Assembly (NCBI GenBank): GCA_930367205.1
Contig: OV884014.1
Location: 107,180,638-107,244,637 of the forward strand
From: Acanthosoma haemorrhoidale
Taxonomy: Eukaryota; Arthropoda; Insecta; Hemiptera; Acanthosomatidae
Direction of reading: 5' to 3'
DNA: 64,000 nt
Positions 34,795-46,870 of the stretch are shown piece by piece; within the stretch, counting starts at the first letter, position 1; each line of letters opens with the position of its first letter. The translations under genes and the position numbers were made by a program. The notes under the pieces are model-generated. The model did not search any database. It was not told the DNA's origin and saw only the letters and a program-made list of their open reading frames with translations.

Positions 34795-35150
34795 TTATTT
34801 TAAAATTATAAATATGTTAGGGATCCCTAAAAGGGTGCTCGGCTCCCCTGAGACTGGGGAAGAATCGCCTTGAACTGCTTCGGAGGTACAAACAAGTGGT
34901 TCTATTCCGTTTCCAGCAGAGGCGGGGGCTGGTGCTCTGTTACCTCCAGCGTAGTAGTCGGCCAGTTTCCTCCCTTGTTGCTCCGCAGTAAGAATTGTCA
35001 CCTTCGTGAAGGTGGACAGTAGATGTCTTCAACAGCTTCGAGAACATTCTGTGATCACCGGCCTGCTACGATGTAGTACGTGCTACTTTGCCATCATCCA
35101 GATCCAAGCTTTGAATTTTTTTCGGAAGTTTCCCCTCCCCATAACCCTTG
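34795..35150 (-). pseudogene. LINE fragment (region before the RT)
   Basis: Minus-strand pieces ILTAEQQGRKLADYYAG and KTSTVHLHEGDN match KTTKGKAATVRLHEGDNVLT and AEQQATKLAGHYA in the large copy at about 37980-38100. It is frame-broken. Confidence 0.7.
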
Positions 35151-35284
35151 TTATAATTTTAAACAGTATGTAGATTCTGAAACTTTCTAATCTATTTACA
35201 AGTGCTTAATATATGCAATTTTCGAAAACATTAATATGGTAATTGGTTTACATGTTATGTACATGATACATTCTTTGCTACAAT

Positions 35285-36340
35285 TGAAAAGTTAATGGAG
35301 CTCACCTTATGGAGCATTGGAACTAAAAAGTAAAACCAAAACAAAGCATAACCTAGTTCATCCGGATAGTCTGTTACTATCGATGCGGGAATAAGACATG
35401 GTGTTAAACACTGAGTTTGTTAATTGCTCCATTGAGTCAAAAAACTTTGCGTCACCGGTGGATGAGCTCACCCACCAACGGCACACCAAGTAACGGGTGT
35501 AGGTTGGTGTTCTTTAACCTCTGGAGAAAGGTATGTCTGACCACTTTTCTCATGATCCCATTTTGAAATTGCAGAAGACTTTTAGCTGTATTTCCAGTCA
35601 AGGGAGTTGTTGAAATTCGGTAAAATTAACAAGTGCGAAAACTGGTAAGACTTGTTTTGTCTTTTTCTATTTTGTTTTTAAAATGGGTAGAGAAATAGTG
35701 ATGTCGATCCATTTTTATGCCCAGGAAGCCGGTGAGTTCTCTTGCCCTCTTATACTATAGGATTTTGGCAAAGTTTTTTTCTCCTTTTGGAGGGAAAATA
35801 TTCTTCCTGGCGTTCACAGTGATGTTAAACTTATCCTCACTGATTACGTTACAAATTGACCTTTGAAAGAGCTTTTTTTGCACTCACACTACTGCACTTA
35901 ACTGCAATCTCGTCTGCAAAAGCGATTACAGTACCTTTCTTGTAGTTTGTCATTTTTGTATGTGAGACATGTACACGTTAAAAAGGACCGGAGACAATAC
36001 CACTCCTTGTGGAACTCCACAGGTTAGATGGAAGAGGTCCAAGAGGCAAGAATCCACCCATACCCTCACCATTCTGTCCAAAACCAACGTAGTACTCTAC
36101 TCTGGCCATGAACTGGGAATGCGCAGTACCCCGTGGGAGTCGAATCTCGAAACGAGATCGTAGCTGTAACTGTGTTTCTGTTTATACCAAGGGTGGCTTC
36201 CGTCTTTAAGTGGATGTTCTGTACTCAGATGAGCCTGAAAGCCTGATTATTCACATGGAATGATGGAATTTTCCGAACAAAACTCAGTATAATCTTTTGC
36301 AGGATCTAACCCCCGTGAGGAAGTAGGCTGGTCGGGGGGA
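35285..36340 (-). pseudogene. LINE relic, same family, minus strand
   Basis: The reverse complement covers from the RT start (pieces like SLLPHGG near 36310) through CGVPQG-like and palm pieces (36000-35800) to the 3' end with the PMT..PHR-type tail and the GTGAGCTCCATTAAC motif at 35285. It is heavily frame-shifted. It lies tail to tail with the plus-strand copies that follow. Confidence 0.7.
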
Positions 36341-36429
36341 ATTTGGCTGGGTGGTCATTCTTGGTGTGCTTCCGCATGCTGCCACGTTGCGTTGGGAAGG
36401 GGTAAGCTATTCGTGTCCTTCCTCTCTCT

Positions 36430-37505
36430 ACCTCCAGGCCCAGTACAAGAAGATAGATACCATCCGGAAGGAAATCTGGGATGTGTTCGTCCAGCTGAGT
36501 GTCAGAGAAGAGCCCCTGGGTCATCCCGTACAGAGTTGCCATGGCATGAGGAGGCCTGTTGGCACTGAGAAGTGGGGACCATCTGGCCACTTCCCCTGAG
36601 GAGGCTGCTGAGATATACCTCAGGGAACGACTCACGTGAGGATTCTCTCCAAAGGAACTTAACTCAAGCTCCACCAGGTGCTGGACCTGCACCTTCAATT
36701 GGATAACTGGGACCTTGCCGTTGAAAGAAAGAAGACCGGACGAGCTCGACACAGCAGTTGGTGGGGCCTCATGCCCCTTATTGGCGGGTGGATTCTTACA
36801 ATAGTAAATAGATGCCTTACCCACGGCTTTTACTCGAACGCCAGGAAGAGGGTAGAACCACGCCTGGCTCCTAAAGTTGCAAACCGGGATCCCACAGCTA
36901 CCATGAAGTACAGGCCCATCAGCCTATTCCAGTCCTTATTCAAGTCCGGAGGCGTGAGATGAACTGCGACAGGTGCTCGATAGAGCAGACGACCCAAGGC
37001 AGTACAGCTCGAGTAAAGGTATGAGCTCGGCAGGATCTGGGTAGGTTGCGGGGTAACATAATGGAGTCTCGCTCCAAGTACGTCATAGTCATGACGTTGA
37101 CATATCTTCTGCCTTGGACAGTGTGGCGACCCTTCGAGACGAGGGAAGGAACTAGAGACACATCAACTTGTGGATAGATGAACCATCTGAGCTCAATCAC
37201 CACGAGGTGGAGGCAACCGTGGAGTCAGTACTGGGCCTTGTCCTTTGGAAGCTGGTATTTAAGAAGGTTCCCGTGGCCACGGGTCCTTGTGGTAGCCTAT
37301 GTCAATGATCTGGCGACGACAACTGCAGTTGACTGCCGAGCCAAGGTCTTTAGAAGAGCCTGTACTTGCGCTAACCTTGTGGAAGAGTGGTGTACATCTA
37401 GAAACATTGACTGTGGACAAGACAACAACCACCCTGGTGCGAGGGAAATGCCAGACCGTAGCATTAATCAACTAATTTTTATGAGAATAAATTACTTAAT
37501 TGTCA
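36430..37505 (+). pseudogene. R1-like LINE relic
   Basis: Plus-strand pieces: RRPVGTEKWGPSGHFP (36545-36600), the RT entry block MKYRPISLFQSLFKS (36905-36950), an ALDSV-like block near 37105 and a palm/thumb piece with YVNDLA and VEEWCTSRNID (37295-37405). This pattern fits R1-clade elements and differs from the family at 37880. The catalytic palm motif reads V-N-D rather than A-D-D. It has many frameshifts. Confidence 0.55.
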
Positions 37506-37879
37506 TGGTTTATTATACCCCACGCTGCTAAAGATTCACATTTCTAATTTCTACGCCTAATGAGCGTACTCGCCACATATATTCATATGTATGATATATT
37601 CAAAAAATATAAAGTAACCTTCTGGGAAGGTTACTTCCCACTTAAGGAATACTGGGAAGGCCAGTACTGTACGAAGTGGATGGTAAAGTGGCGACCCCTC
37701 GCCCCACGAGATTCGACTAACGTCGTGCCGACTGGGAGCTGTATCGGTCGCAAAATTACCATAACCTGCATACAGTGCCAATTCTCCGCTCAAAAGAAGA
37801 AGTATATCTTTAACTAACAAGACAAGACAATAGATGGTACAGGACGAGATCAGCAAGCCAAGGTCGTTGTGAAATCTCT

Positions 37880-39745
37880 CACAACGCAAATCCGAGGTTT
37901 GATGAAACTCTGAAAAACAGCAAAGTGGAATGAGCGACTTCGTAGCACTTAAGGCGATCACAGAAAGTTCTGGAAGCTGTTGAAGACTACAAAAGGCAAG
38001 GCAGCCACTGTCCGTCTTCACGAAGGCGACAATGTTCTGACTGCTGAGCAACAGGCAACAAAACTGGCTGGCCACTACGCTAGGGATATTACGACAAGGG
38101 CGGGCTACTACCACATGCCTCCTCCGCTAGATGCTGAACAGAACCACATGTTTGTATCACCGAAGCAGCTCAAGGAGATTCTTCACCGGTGTCAGGGAAA
38201 CCGAGCACCAGGGCACGACGGGATAGAAACAGTGCTGCTCAAACAAATGCCGAGGAGAGGGATAGTACAACTCGCAAACTTATACAACTCTTGTATGAGA
38301 TTGCGGTAATTTCCTGACACATGGAAACAAGCCTCTCAACAAGGAAACCCAAGCCAGCCAAGAGCGGAGATCACCCAGCCAGATCACTACCACCCGATCA
38401 GTTTGCTACCACAGATGGGGAAATTACTGCACGGAAAATGGCATCATTCATCATTCATCATGAGTGCAGAGCACCCCCTTCTGAAGGTACAGTCAGAAGT
38501 TAGCCATAACTTGAATAGAAACATAGCAACGGCTATTATTTCGATTGACTGCACTCAAGCATTCGACTCGGTGTCTCACAGAACATTGTGTCAAGTGCTT
38601 TGCGACCGGGAATGCCCGGAACAACCCTATTCAATTCTGGCTAGCTTCCTGAACAACAGATCGATGCGGGTGTGGGTGGGTGATAGCTTCTCCGAAGCTG
38701 TGCCACTGACCTGTGGAGTACCCCAAGGAGCTGTTTTACCTCCTGTACTGTTCAACGTGTACACGTCTGAAATTATAGGACCCCGATATAAAACCATAAC
38801 ACACAACAGTTACTGCTTTCGCTGATGACATAGCAGTGAACAGTAGCAGCATGAGCGCCAAGGTAGCTCTTAGACAGGCTGAAGTAGCCTGTAACCAGAT
38901 CAGTAAGAGATTGGGGGAACTCAGTATATCTGTAAACGCGGGTAAGACTGATTGCTTAATTTTCTCTTTTCAAAAAGGAAAAAAGTCCGCTGCCTACTAC
39001 TTACACAGTAGGAACGCAGCAAAACTCACGAGCCAACAACCTAGTATATCTGGGAATTAAAATGGACAGACACCTCCATTTTAGTAACCATTTTGCGAAG
39101 AAGGTGAAGCAGACGCGCATGAAGTCTTACCGGCTTACGCATTTATTGACTTCCCCCAATCTATCACTGCGCCTAAAGCTCATGGATATATAAGAGCGCC
39201 TACTCAGGCCTACTCTGCTGTATTGTGCACCGCTTTTCCGTTATCTGACGTATACGACAGCTCGGCGACTCCAACTTCCAAAACGGTATACTGATGAAAG
39301 TCGTCAGACATACTTCATTCGAGCAGAGGAGCAACAGTGAGCTTCACGGATCTTTGAGCTGCCTACGGTGGATGAATTCATCCAACGTAGACATATCAAA
39401 TTTTTCGACTCCCTAGAATACCTGACAAACCCGGTGTTTAACACTATAACCCCCGCTCCGTTCCCCCATCGATGGCAGGACGCCGTCGTGGCAGGGACGC
39501 TTTAGTCTTAGGTTCTAGTTTTAGGTTTCAGTTTGTAGTTCCATCATTGTAATCTGAAGGTGAGCCCCATCACGTAGTCCTGTACCCAGTGATTTGTAAT
39601 TTTAACTTCAAATAGAAAATTTTTATTGTAATTCTACCCTCCTTTGAATGCATCTGCGTATGCAGTAAGAGGAGAAATTTGTATATCAAAAATTTGTAAA
39701 TTGTAAAACTTATTGATCAATTTTGGAAAAAAAAAAAAAAAAGAA
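37880..39745 (+). pseudogene. LINE, longest copy in the window, with FADD active site but frameshifts
   Basis: It starts in the endonuclease-RT linker (KAATVRLHEGDNVLTAEQQ), then NRAPGHDGIETVLLKQMP, a stop, RPISLLP-type sequence in another frame, IISIDCTQAFDSVSHRTL (first catalytic Asp), PLTCGVPQGAVLPPVLFNVY, a frameshift, AFADDIAVNSSSMS (both Asp kept), ISVNAGKTDCLIFSFQKGKK, and the C-terminal FNTITPAPFPHRWQ near 39435-39480. The 3' UTR contains GTGAGCCCCATCAC and ends in an A-run at 39728-39759. At least three frame breaks make it inactive. Its motifs allowed the other copies at 23.2, 26.8, 33.0, 34.8 and 35.3 kb to be recognised. Confidence 0.88.
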
Positions 39746-40099
39746 AAAAAAAGTAACCTTTGATCGCTCTCTCCTTTTTAATTCTTTGCTAGTCGTATAA
39801 TCCTTCTCCTGTTCAACGGGATGTCCTAAATTAGTCTTTTTGGCAAGCATGCCTCACTCTTTGTTTGACTTGGGGATACTAACTCAGTATTTTTGTTTCA
39901 ATTATTAATATTAAAACTGATGGTTTTTATTTGTTCTAAGCGATCTATACACCTATCTATAACTGTAGAGAGTATAAAGGAAGTCACAAACACTTTCTTA
40001 ATGTGTTTTGATTAGAAATAGGATTCTATATTAAGCTTTTTTGACGTCTAAATCAATAGGAACTTACAAAGAGGGAAACGCCGGTCAGTCTTTTCGGCG

Positions 40100-40924
40100 A
40101 TGGTGGAGGTGACCATAAAGCACACCCATACCGATTTTGTCTTGCGAAAGATCTTTCGACTGTCCCGTGTCTTAGGCACATTTCCGTTCGGCCATGATTT
40201 CGTCGTGTCCCGGAGGAGACTGGTCTGTTCGACCTGCCTTGTGCTATCCATTTCCGTTAGTTGCTGCACTATGCAGTTCTACAACAACACCCATCCGCGG
40301 AGAGTCATCAAGATCTTGTTCACCGCCTTCGTCAATGTCCTCTCTTTAGCTATCCTGGTCATGAGGAGGGCTGGTGTCTTGTCCATTTACCAAACTCTGC
40401 GAAAGATTGAACAGGAGCTTCTAGCGGATGGAGTCCTGTGGGACTGGGTCCCTATTTCCGTCAGGATCTACCACAGCCAGATCATCTTTTTCTCTATGTT
40501 CCTCTTCACAGTCCTGGCCCGCTTAAATCACGATACGGGGTGGACAGTCAGTTTCATCTGCGCCTACATGTTCTCGTTCCCCCTCAGCCTGTCGGTCATC
40601 TCCCAGTTCACAATGCTCCAAGCTGTTTTTAGTTCTCTCTTCGACCAAATAGTCCAGCTCAAAGACGTGACTAGGGCTCTTGTAGTATTCTCTCAACTCT
40701 CTTCTGCAAGCGACACTCTCAAGTCTATGTACGGACTCCAGACACTCTTGTACACAACTGCAACATTTATCTTCATTGTTTGTAACCTATATTACGAGCT
40801 CGCCCATCCCTTAAACATCAGACCTATTTTTGATTTGACCGATATAATACATTTCGTGTGGATTTTAGTCATTTTCTACACATTTTTGGATATTATTGTT
40901 TCTTGCAACCGCACAGTATCTAAA
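40100..40924 (+). CDS. Gr exon 1
   Basis: 275 codons from ATG to VSK, then GTAAGT. It holds the N-terminus and most of the transmembrane helices. Confidence 0.92.
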
Positions 40925-42835
40925 GTAAGTTTTTAAACTCAATTAGGAATGTTTTTTCAAGTAGACTTTAATCTCTACACATCTCTAATCTATTTGAAAT
41001 AACTATATTCTTTTATAGGCAAGAAAAGTTAACGAGGTGTTGTTTGAGCGAATGGTAGAGGACACAACGAATTCCCTCATAAACAATGTAAGTAAACTGT
41101 TAGTGAAAATATTGAAGAAGATAAATAATTTGTTTACATGTTCTGATACAATTTATTTGGTTATATCATGAAAAAGTACTCGTACTAGAATTGTTTATTA
41201 TATATTACTTTTATTACTGATAATATAACTTCATCAAACATTGCTGACCTGTTACATATTATATTACACTGAGCGACGAGACTTAAATATATTTGCAATA
41301 AAAAAGCGTTGACTACTGGTTTCGGCTATCGGTACTTGTTAATTGTGAAATGTTACCAATACAGTTCAGGAAATTCTAAAACTATTAAAAATCTGTACTA
41401 TATTATAAACAGTTAATGTGTTCTATCCCAGTTATTGTGGGTAATCTCTGAAAAAAATTGTTGAGCCATGTGAGAGCTTATTACAGTCATTACTCATTGC
41501 TGTTCCAGGAGCTGCTGGAATTCCACTTGACTTCTTACCGTGAGCTGGAATTCACCGCATGTGGCTATTTCACACTGGACAACTCTCTTATCTGCTCTGT
41601 GAGTTTCTATTTCATGTCTCAGCCTTTCCCATATATGCAAATACAAAGGGGGGGGGGTCTACTTGTCGATATGAACCATGGTTCAATCATACACGAGGCA
41701 TTCCCACTGCTTTCTTCATTGACCTCTGTACTTTGCAAGGATTGGATTTATGGACTCAAAAACAATGGATACGCTCCGTTTATTACTGGTGCTGAATTGC
41801 ACGGATTTGCTCTGAATCAAGTACTGTAATTCTGCCTATATTTATGCAATGCAATAAATAAAAACAAATCCAACGGATTTGTAATTTCTAAAGTATATTT
41901 ATTACCAAACTTTTTGGATTGTGTTGATTATGTTTTGGGTTAAAACGTGGGCACGTCAAACCAAAGGCACATTAACAAACGGGCAAAAACAGCACAAATA
42001 AAAGCTTCCCACCTCCTGTTTCTTTGAATCCATACACTTGCTAGAAATGTATTTTTTTTTCAATTCAAGTTTATCACCTCCTTCGGGGCATTCGTTTCAA
42101 ATCTGACTATTGGGTATACTAATGTACATAGAAATACAACTTACAAGGAAAATAAACAGCTTTTAATTTGGTAAAACAGTTACACCAAAATGCATTGCAT
42201 AGATTATAGAAGTGACAAAAATGAGTTTTATACATACCAGAGGTGATTCTGTTACAATCCCTCTAGACGAATTAAGTACAGATATTTACAACTGACGTGA
42301 TTCTCTAACACCTGGTAAAAACTTCCATGACCTATCTGTTCTACTTCTTAAGTTGGACCAAGCTAAGGCCGATTTAAACGTGTTAATTGTTGAACCAAGT
42401 TTAGTTAGATTTCAACCTGAAAACTGCATTGTACAGAGTCTAAAAGTGATTTAAAAAAATAGTCTTTGGGATCACCCGGCATGCCCGCGTCTCCTCGTCT
42501 CACTGGAATACTTGTATTTGACCTTAACAATTAGGCCTGAAAAATTAGAGACCGACATTTATATATGTGTAATGTTTGCCATATATTGATAAATCAATAA
42601 CTATCGGAACCCTCACGTCGGGTATCGGGGTATAATTTGGTAGCCTAAAGTTTATAAATGCTACAATAGGCCGTGATGATTGTAGGACTGGCCCAGGTTG
42701 TAAAGCCGAAGAGACTAAATAATAGTGATGATGTTGCAGATGATCGCCTGTGCTACCACGTACCTGGTCATCCTTCTCCAGTACATACACCCAGAGCTGG
42801 CGGCTGGGGGGTCATCTAATAACACGTCCTACTGA
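40100..42835 (+). CDS. Gustatory receptor, complete four-exon gene
   Basis: Exons are 40100-40924, 41019-41087, 41509-41598 and 42740-42835, all phase 0 with GTAAGT or GTGAGT donors and pyrimidine-rich CAG or TAG acceptors. They encode 359 residues, a normal Gr length. The N-terminus has KIFRLSRVLGTFPFG. Exon 1 carries several hydrophobic helices (IFFSMFLFTVLARL, MFSFPLSLSVI, LLYTTATFIFIVCNL, IIHFVWILVIFYTFL). Exon 3 has LEFTACGYFTLDNSLICS and exon 4 has TTYLVILLQY, the insect Gr signature (TYhhhhhQF, here with Tyr at the end). Grs are seven-helix, inverted-topology ligand-gated cation channels in taste neurons; the ligand cannot be read from sequence. The ATG chosen is the first in frame just before the conserved N-terminus. 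Intron 3 is about 1.1 kb. Confidence 0.92.
41019..41087 (+). CDS. Gr exon 2
   Basis: 23 codons, ARKVNEVLFERMVEDTTNSL plus INN, between TATAG and GTAAGT. This is the intracellular loop before TM7. Confidence 0.88.
41509..41598 (+). CDS. Gr exon 3
   Basis: 30 codons from ELLEFHLTSY to DNSLICS, with acceptor TTCCAG and donor GTGAGT. It contains the start of TM7. Confidence 0.92.
42740..42835 (+). CDS. Gr exon 4 (C-terminus)
   Basis: 31 codons plus TGA after the acceptor TTGCAG: MIACATTYLVILLQYIHPEL, then a short Gly/Ser/Asn tail. It carries the Gr signature in TM7. Confidence 0.92.
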   Translation: MIACATTYLVILLQYIHPELAAGGSSNNTSY

Positions 42836-43319
42836 ATGCACCACCCGATGGCTGTAGCGAATAACCTATCTGTCTTTTAGATTTCTTCAAAGCAATAGAA
42901 ACTTAGTCAAGCAGGCAAAGGCACGTAATTAAGGGTTTCCATTGTATTAGGTTTTATTGAATTGTTTTTATTACTATACACATTCAAAAGAAATTTATAT
43001 AACACTACATACTGTTTAGAACTGTACATTTGCAATTTGTAACCACAATCACAGTTAGCTGTTTTATATAAATATTTGAAAAAAATGTCCTTAATTTGAT
43101 TTTATGTTTAATTTTTCTAGTTATACGTACCATCAAAACCTCAACTTATCATACCTATTCTTAGCAAGCAGGTCTTTAATTTGATATGCTAGTCACAAAC
43201 ATATTACTTTCGTTTTTAACGTCATGATATATAATAAAAGTAATCAATAATTAATATTTCATTATAGAAACTAGGGGCCCCCTGTTCGCAATGCTCGCCA
43301 GCAGCCACGGCGACGGTGT

Positions 43320-43470
43320 TATGGTGTTCATCAACTTTTTATCTGTGGTTAGGATCTCACCCTTTAGAACATTCTTATTGATTCTATTTATCACTAATCT
43401 GTTACCGTTGCAAAGTCGCTCAAAATTCATAAATTCGTCAAGCATCAGTATTCGACTGACATCTTCTTTT
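43320..43470 (-). pseudogene. Helitron helicase fragment
   Basis: The minus-strand frame gives MNFERLCNGNRLVINRINKN followed by VLKGEILT, matching the region of Helitron Pif1-like helicases that reads about L.GLCNGTRL...NVI.AEILTG. Only this piece is recognisable. No Helitron ends were seen. Confidence 0.55.
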
Positions 43471-43699
43471 ATTAAATATTTTCAATTATTTTTTTTAGAG
43501 TTTAACAAAATATTTTCTACTAATAACTTTGCATTCACAAAAATTGTAAGTGATTACGACCTTACCTTACGAGCTACAAAACAAAAAGTCCTAGTAAAAA
43601 TAAATGGTCACCTTACATGAAGCTCTACATTTTTCTTTAAGGTATACAAGTACGCAAACGTATTATTGTAACTTAAACGAGTAATTTATTTAAAAGAAC

Positions 43700-44525
43700 T
43701 GTAGCGACCGCTAACTACATATGTGTTAAATTACCCTATACTCTGGTGCATATATAATGTATTGTAATAATGTGAATCATGGTGAAAGTCTAGCAATAAA
43801 CGCATGGGCCGGCAGTCGTAACAAGTCAGGTAACAGCAGGTGCACCGGCCTAAAAGACACCTGGCCGTCATAAAACAGACCCTGTAGACCTAGGGTCGTC
43901 TCTCATAAACCTTAATGGGTGAGACCCTAGCAGGCCATAAACTAAGCGACCCTTGTCTCCGGTCACACGCCTTGTGACAGAGGTGCAGGTGTGCCATCAT
44001 AAACATACCCCTTTCAGGCCGGCTCCACCTTCCGGTAGGAAGTGGAAATAATATTTAAACCAGGGCGTTTCGCCCTGTAAGCCCACTCAGTCTTTCTGCT
44101 TTCACTCGGACGCCCGGGAACTCAGTCTTCTACTCTCTATCTCTCTTCATCCACAGTTACTCGGTGTCGCTTTACGCCACGGCCACTTGGCCCTGGAAGT
44201 CAGTCGATTAGACTCCTCGTCACCCACTCCCTCCTCAGCGCCTCTGCGTCTGGGACCTTGCCTTTCAGCCTCCTTGCAGACCCTCTGCCGACTTGTACCT
44301 GTGATGCTGCCGGTTACCGCCCGAAATCTGAAAACTGGTCTTATTCTTTATGAAACCTCTGTACCTCTTCTCTTGAACATAGTGTATTGTCGGGCACATA
44401 TGTTTCATAAATGGAGTCAGATATTAACGCCGACATGGAACAATGGTCCATGTTATAAACTACAACAATCCGCACTTGTCACTAGGGCTAGAGTGATTAG
44501 ACACTCCCATAGTGGCAACCCGACA
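43700..44525 (+). repeat. Solo LTR (826 bp)
   Basis: It starts TGTAGCGACCGCTAACTACA and ends GTGGCAACCCGACA. Flanks AGAAC and TCAAC agree only in the last three bases, so the target duplication is decayed or absent. The 142-codon open frame inside it is LTR sequence. A GC-rich central part and GTACCTCTTCTCTTGAACAT are shared with the other copies. Confidence 0.82.
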
Positions 44526-46504
44526 TCAACCATGACAATTCTGAGTATCATCTCATTGTTAATTTATTATAATAAGTTTATCGGAAAAATGATTGTGTCT
44601 GGAGTTGATGGATGAAAAATTGTTCTCATTCATAAAGGATCGGCCATGATTGACCAACAAAAGGCCTTTTGTATAACAGTTGTGGAACGGTGAAGGGGAT
44701 ATACAGTGCCCGCCTTGGTTCCTGAATATTTCCTTTGTGGAATAAGAACAGGAGCAAATTTACCTAATCTTAATTCTATAATTATTTACAAATGCACTGG
44801 TAGTTTAGTCATGTCAGATTACGATGCGTTGTAGATTATCAATGGGATTCAGCCGAAGGAGTAATTTTGTACGATTTCGAACCTGCCCCACCTCACATGA
44901 ATCAGCATCCATTTTCAACTGGCCATTTTTATTCACTTTTTGTATTTGTTACATCCTTAACACAATAACAAAAGGTTTAAGCCCATCCACCACCTTGTTT
45001 TGGTGGTTTGGCTATAGTCTAGAATAGTTGTTAGGGGGCGAATTTATTAGCATACAAAATTTTTTTACAGAGTAAATAGAAACTAAGATAACCATAGTCA
45101 AGAAAGTTGAATTGCCCACCAAGCTGCTTCTAATATATAAAAAAAATCACACGCCAAAATGAGGGAAATGACATAAATTAGTTTTATATTGTTCCACCTA
45201 TGAAATATATGATTTAAATGGAAAATAGTTTTTAGGGACCAATTACAGGATCTGGCTGGCTGAAATACGGATTGCATTTGAGGTTCTTTACCAATTTAAA
45301 AAATGTCTGTAGAGTTTGAAGGGACTTGGAAGTTCTTATGCAAATAAAACTAGAAACCAACCCTAGGTCTTCAAAGGTACACAATAAAAAGGTTATGTGT
45401 ACACTTTATTTTATTTCATAATTATAACAGGGAATAATTACCTAACCTGTACATTGTTTGCCAGGTAGAATACTGTATAATGTTAATCATCATTGCTATA
45501 AAATATACAACAAATACTATTTTCATAATAAGGATAGATATTTACATCCTACGTAAATAATTCAACAATATAATCAACTAATAATAATAACGAAATAAAA
45601 AAATACCAAGCTGACAGATTCGAACATGGATGTTACGAAACATATCCGTTGATTCAAATCACAATTTACGGTTATTACCATAAAATGAACATTTTTTTTT
45701 GTATTGTTGTTATTGTAGGATAATTAACATTTATGTATTATCAATGAATGAAGTGCGTGACAGAATACCCCTCCCCGACAAGGATGTGAATGAGTAATGG
45801 TCTCCCATTACGAGTTCTATTCACTAGAAGAAGGGGAAGTAGTTAATAACAGCTGGCGGAAACAAGGCAACAATAAACTAGTACTAGATCAGGGATCCAG
45901 TAGGCTGTGGGGCCAGTATGACCTCGCGTACTGATGTGCCGCCCATTCTCAACTCTTTGTAGCCATTAGTAATTGCCTTAGTTATGGGAGCAGCACGATT
46001 TCGGAAATATTTGGTCTAAGGCCACTTCTATAGAAAAGAATCTACACTTATTACGACGGTAACACTCAAATATTGTTAGCTCATTGAAGAAGTCTCACGT
46101 CAAACCTGCACACGTCAACGTACACTTTTTGTCATGCTCTTAATGCTAGTGCTTCCGTGTTCTATTGGTGTATTATTGTATCCCCTCACAACTATACTTC
46201 GTTGAGTTTTAAATAAAGTACTACCGTATTTTATTGAGTCTAAGGAACAACTGAGCACCTTCCATGTAACAATAGACACTCTAGAACCCCCAAGCCGAAT
46301 TAATTTAGGACCCAACCCACAGCACTCTCTTCTTCGACCATTCAAGGGCTCAGATAACATTTCATCACTGATTATTAATCATTTGTGGAGGCGTCACGAG
46401 GAGGTTTCTGGTGACAGAGAGAGAGTTGAATAGTCTATGACCAGGACGAATGCTTGGTGACAGGTCTTACTATTGAGTTACCTGACTCCTTATCTCATAG
46501 GTAT
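44526..46504. other. No gene recognised
   Basis: AT-rich, with short open frames of no recognisable family. Confidence 0.4.
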
Positions 46505-46870
46505 GTGCTTCGACAGTGCACTGTGCTCAGGAGAAGAGGTGCAGGCTAGGTATTATAGGTAGTTTAAGTGGTCTTGGAATGACTTCACACTCGGTATCTA
46601 AGGGTAGGCGAAAACCGTCCGGATCCCAAAGGCGAGTGTGGACCGGAGAGAGGCAGCCTGGGTCACTGGGGGAGACACTGCTAGGTACATTTTGTAGGAC
46701 CCAGAGACCGTTGTCTGCATGGAAGAGGTCTCTCCCAAGGAGGTGCTAGTTTTAGCGAGACGAAGCCAGAGTTTCCCACTAGGAAGGTGTGGGGTCTGAC
46801 AACGTCGGATTAAAACATTGCAAGGTCAGGAAAGAGAAATGCAGAGGTAGTTGAATAAGAGAGAGGGAGG
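46505..46870 (-). repeat. Partial LTR of the same family
   Basis: It matches the minus-strand copies at 32193 and 57052 (CAGGAGAAGAGGTGCAGG, CTAAGGGTAGGCGAAAACCG, AGGAAGGTGTGGGGTCTGAC). Both LTR ends are missing. Confidence 0.7.

Noticed and set aside
44187..44615. 142-codon plus-strand frame
   Set aside because: Mostly inside the solo LTR at 43700-44525 and running past its end; no protein family match.
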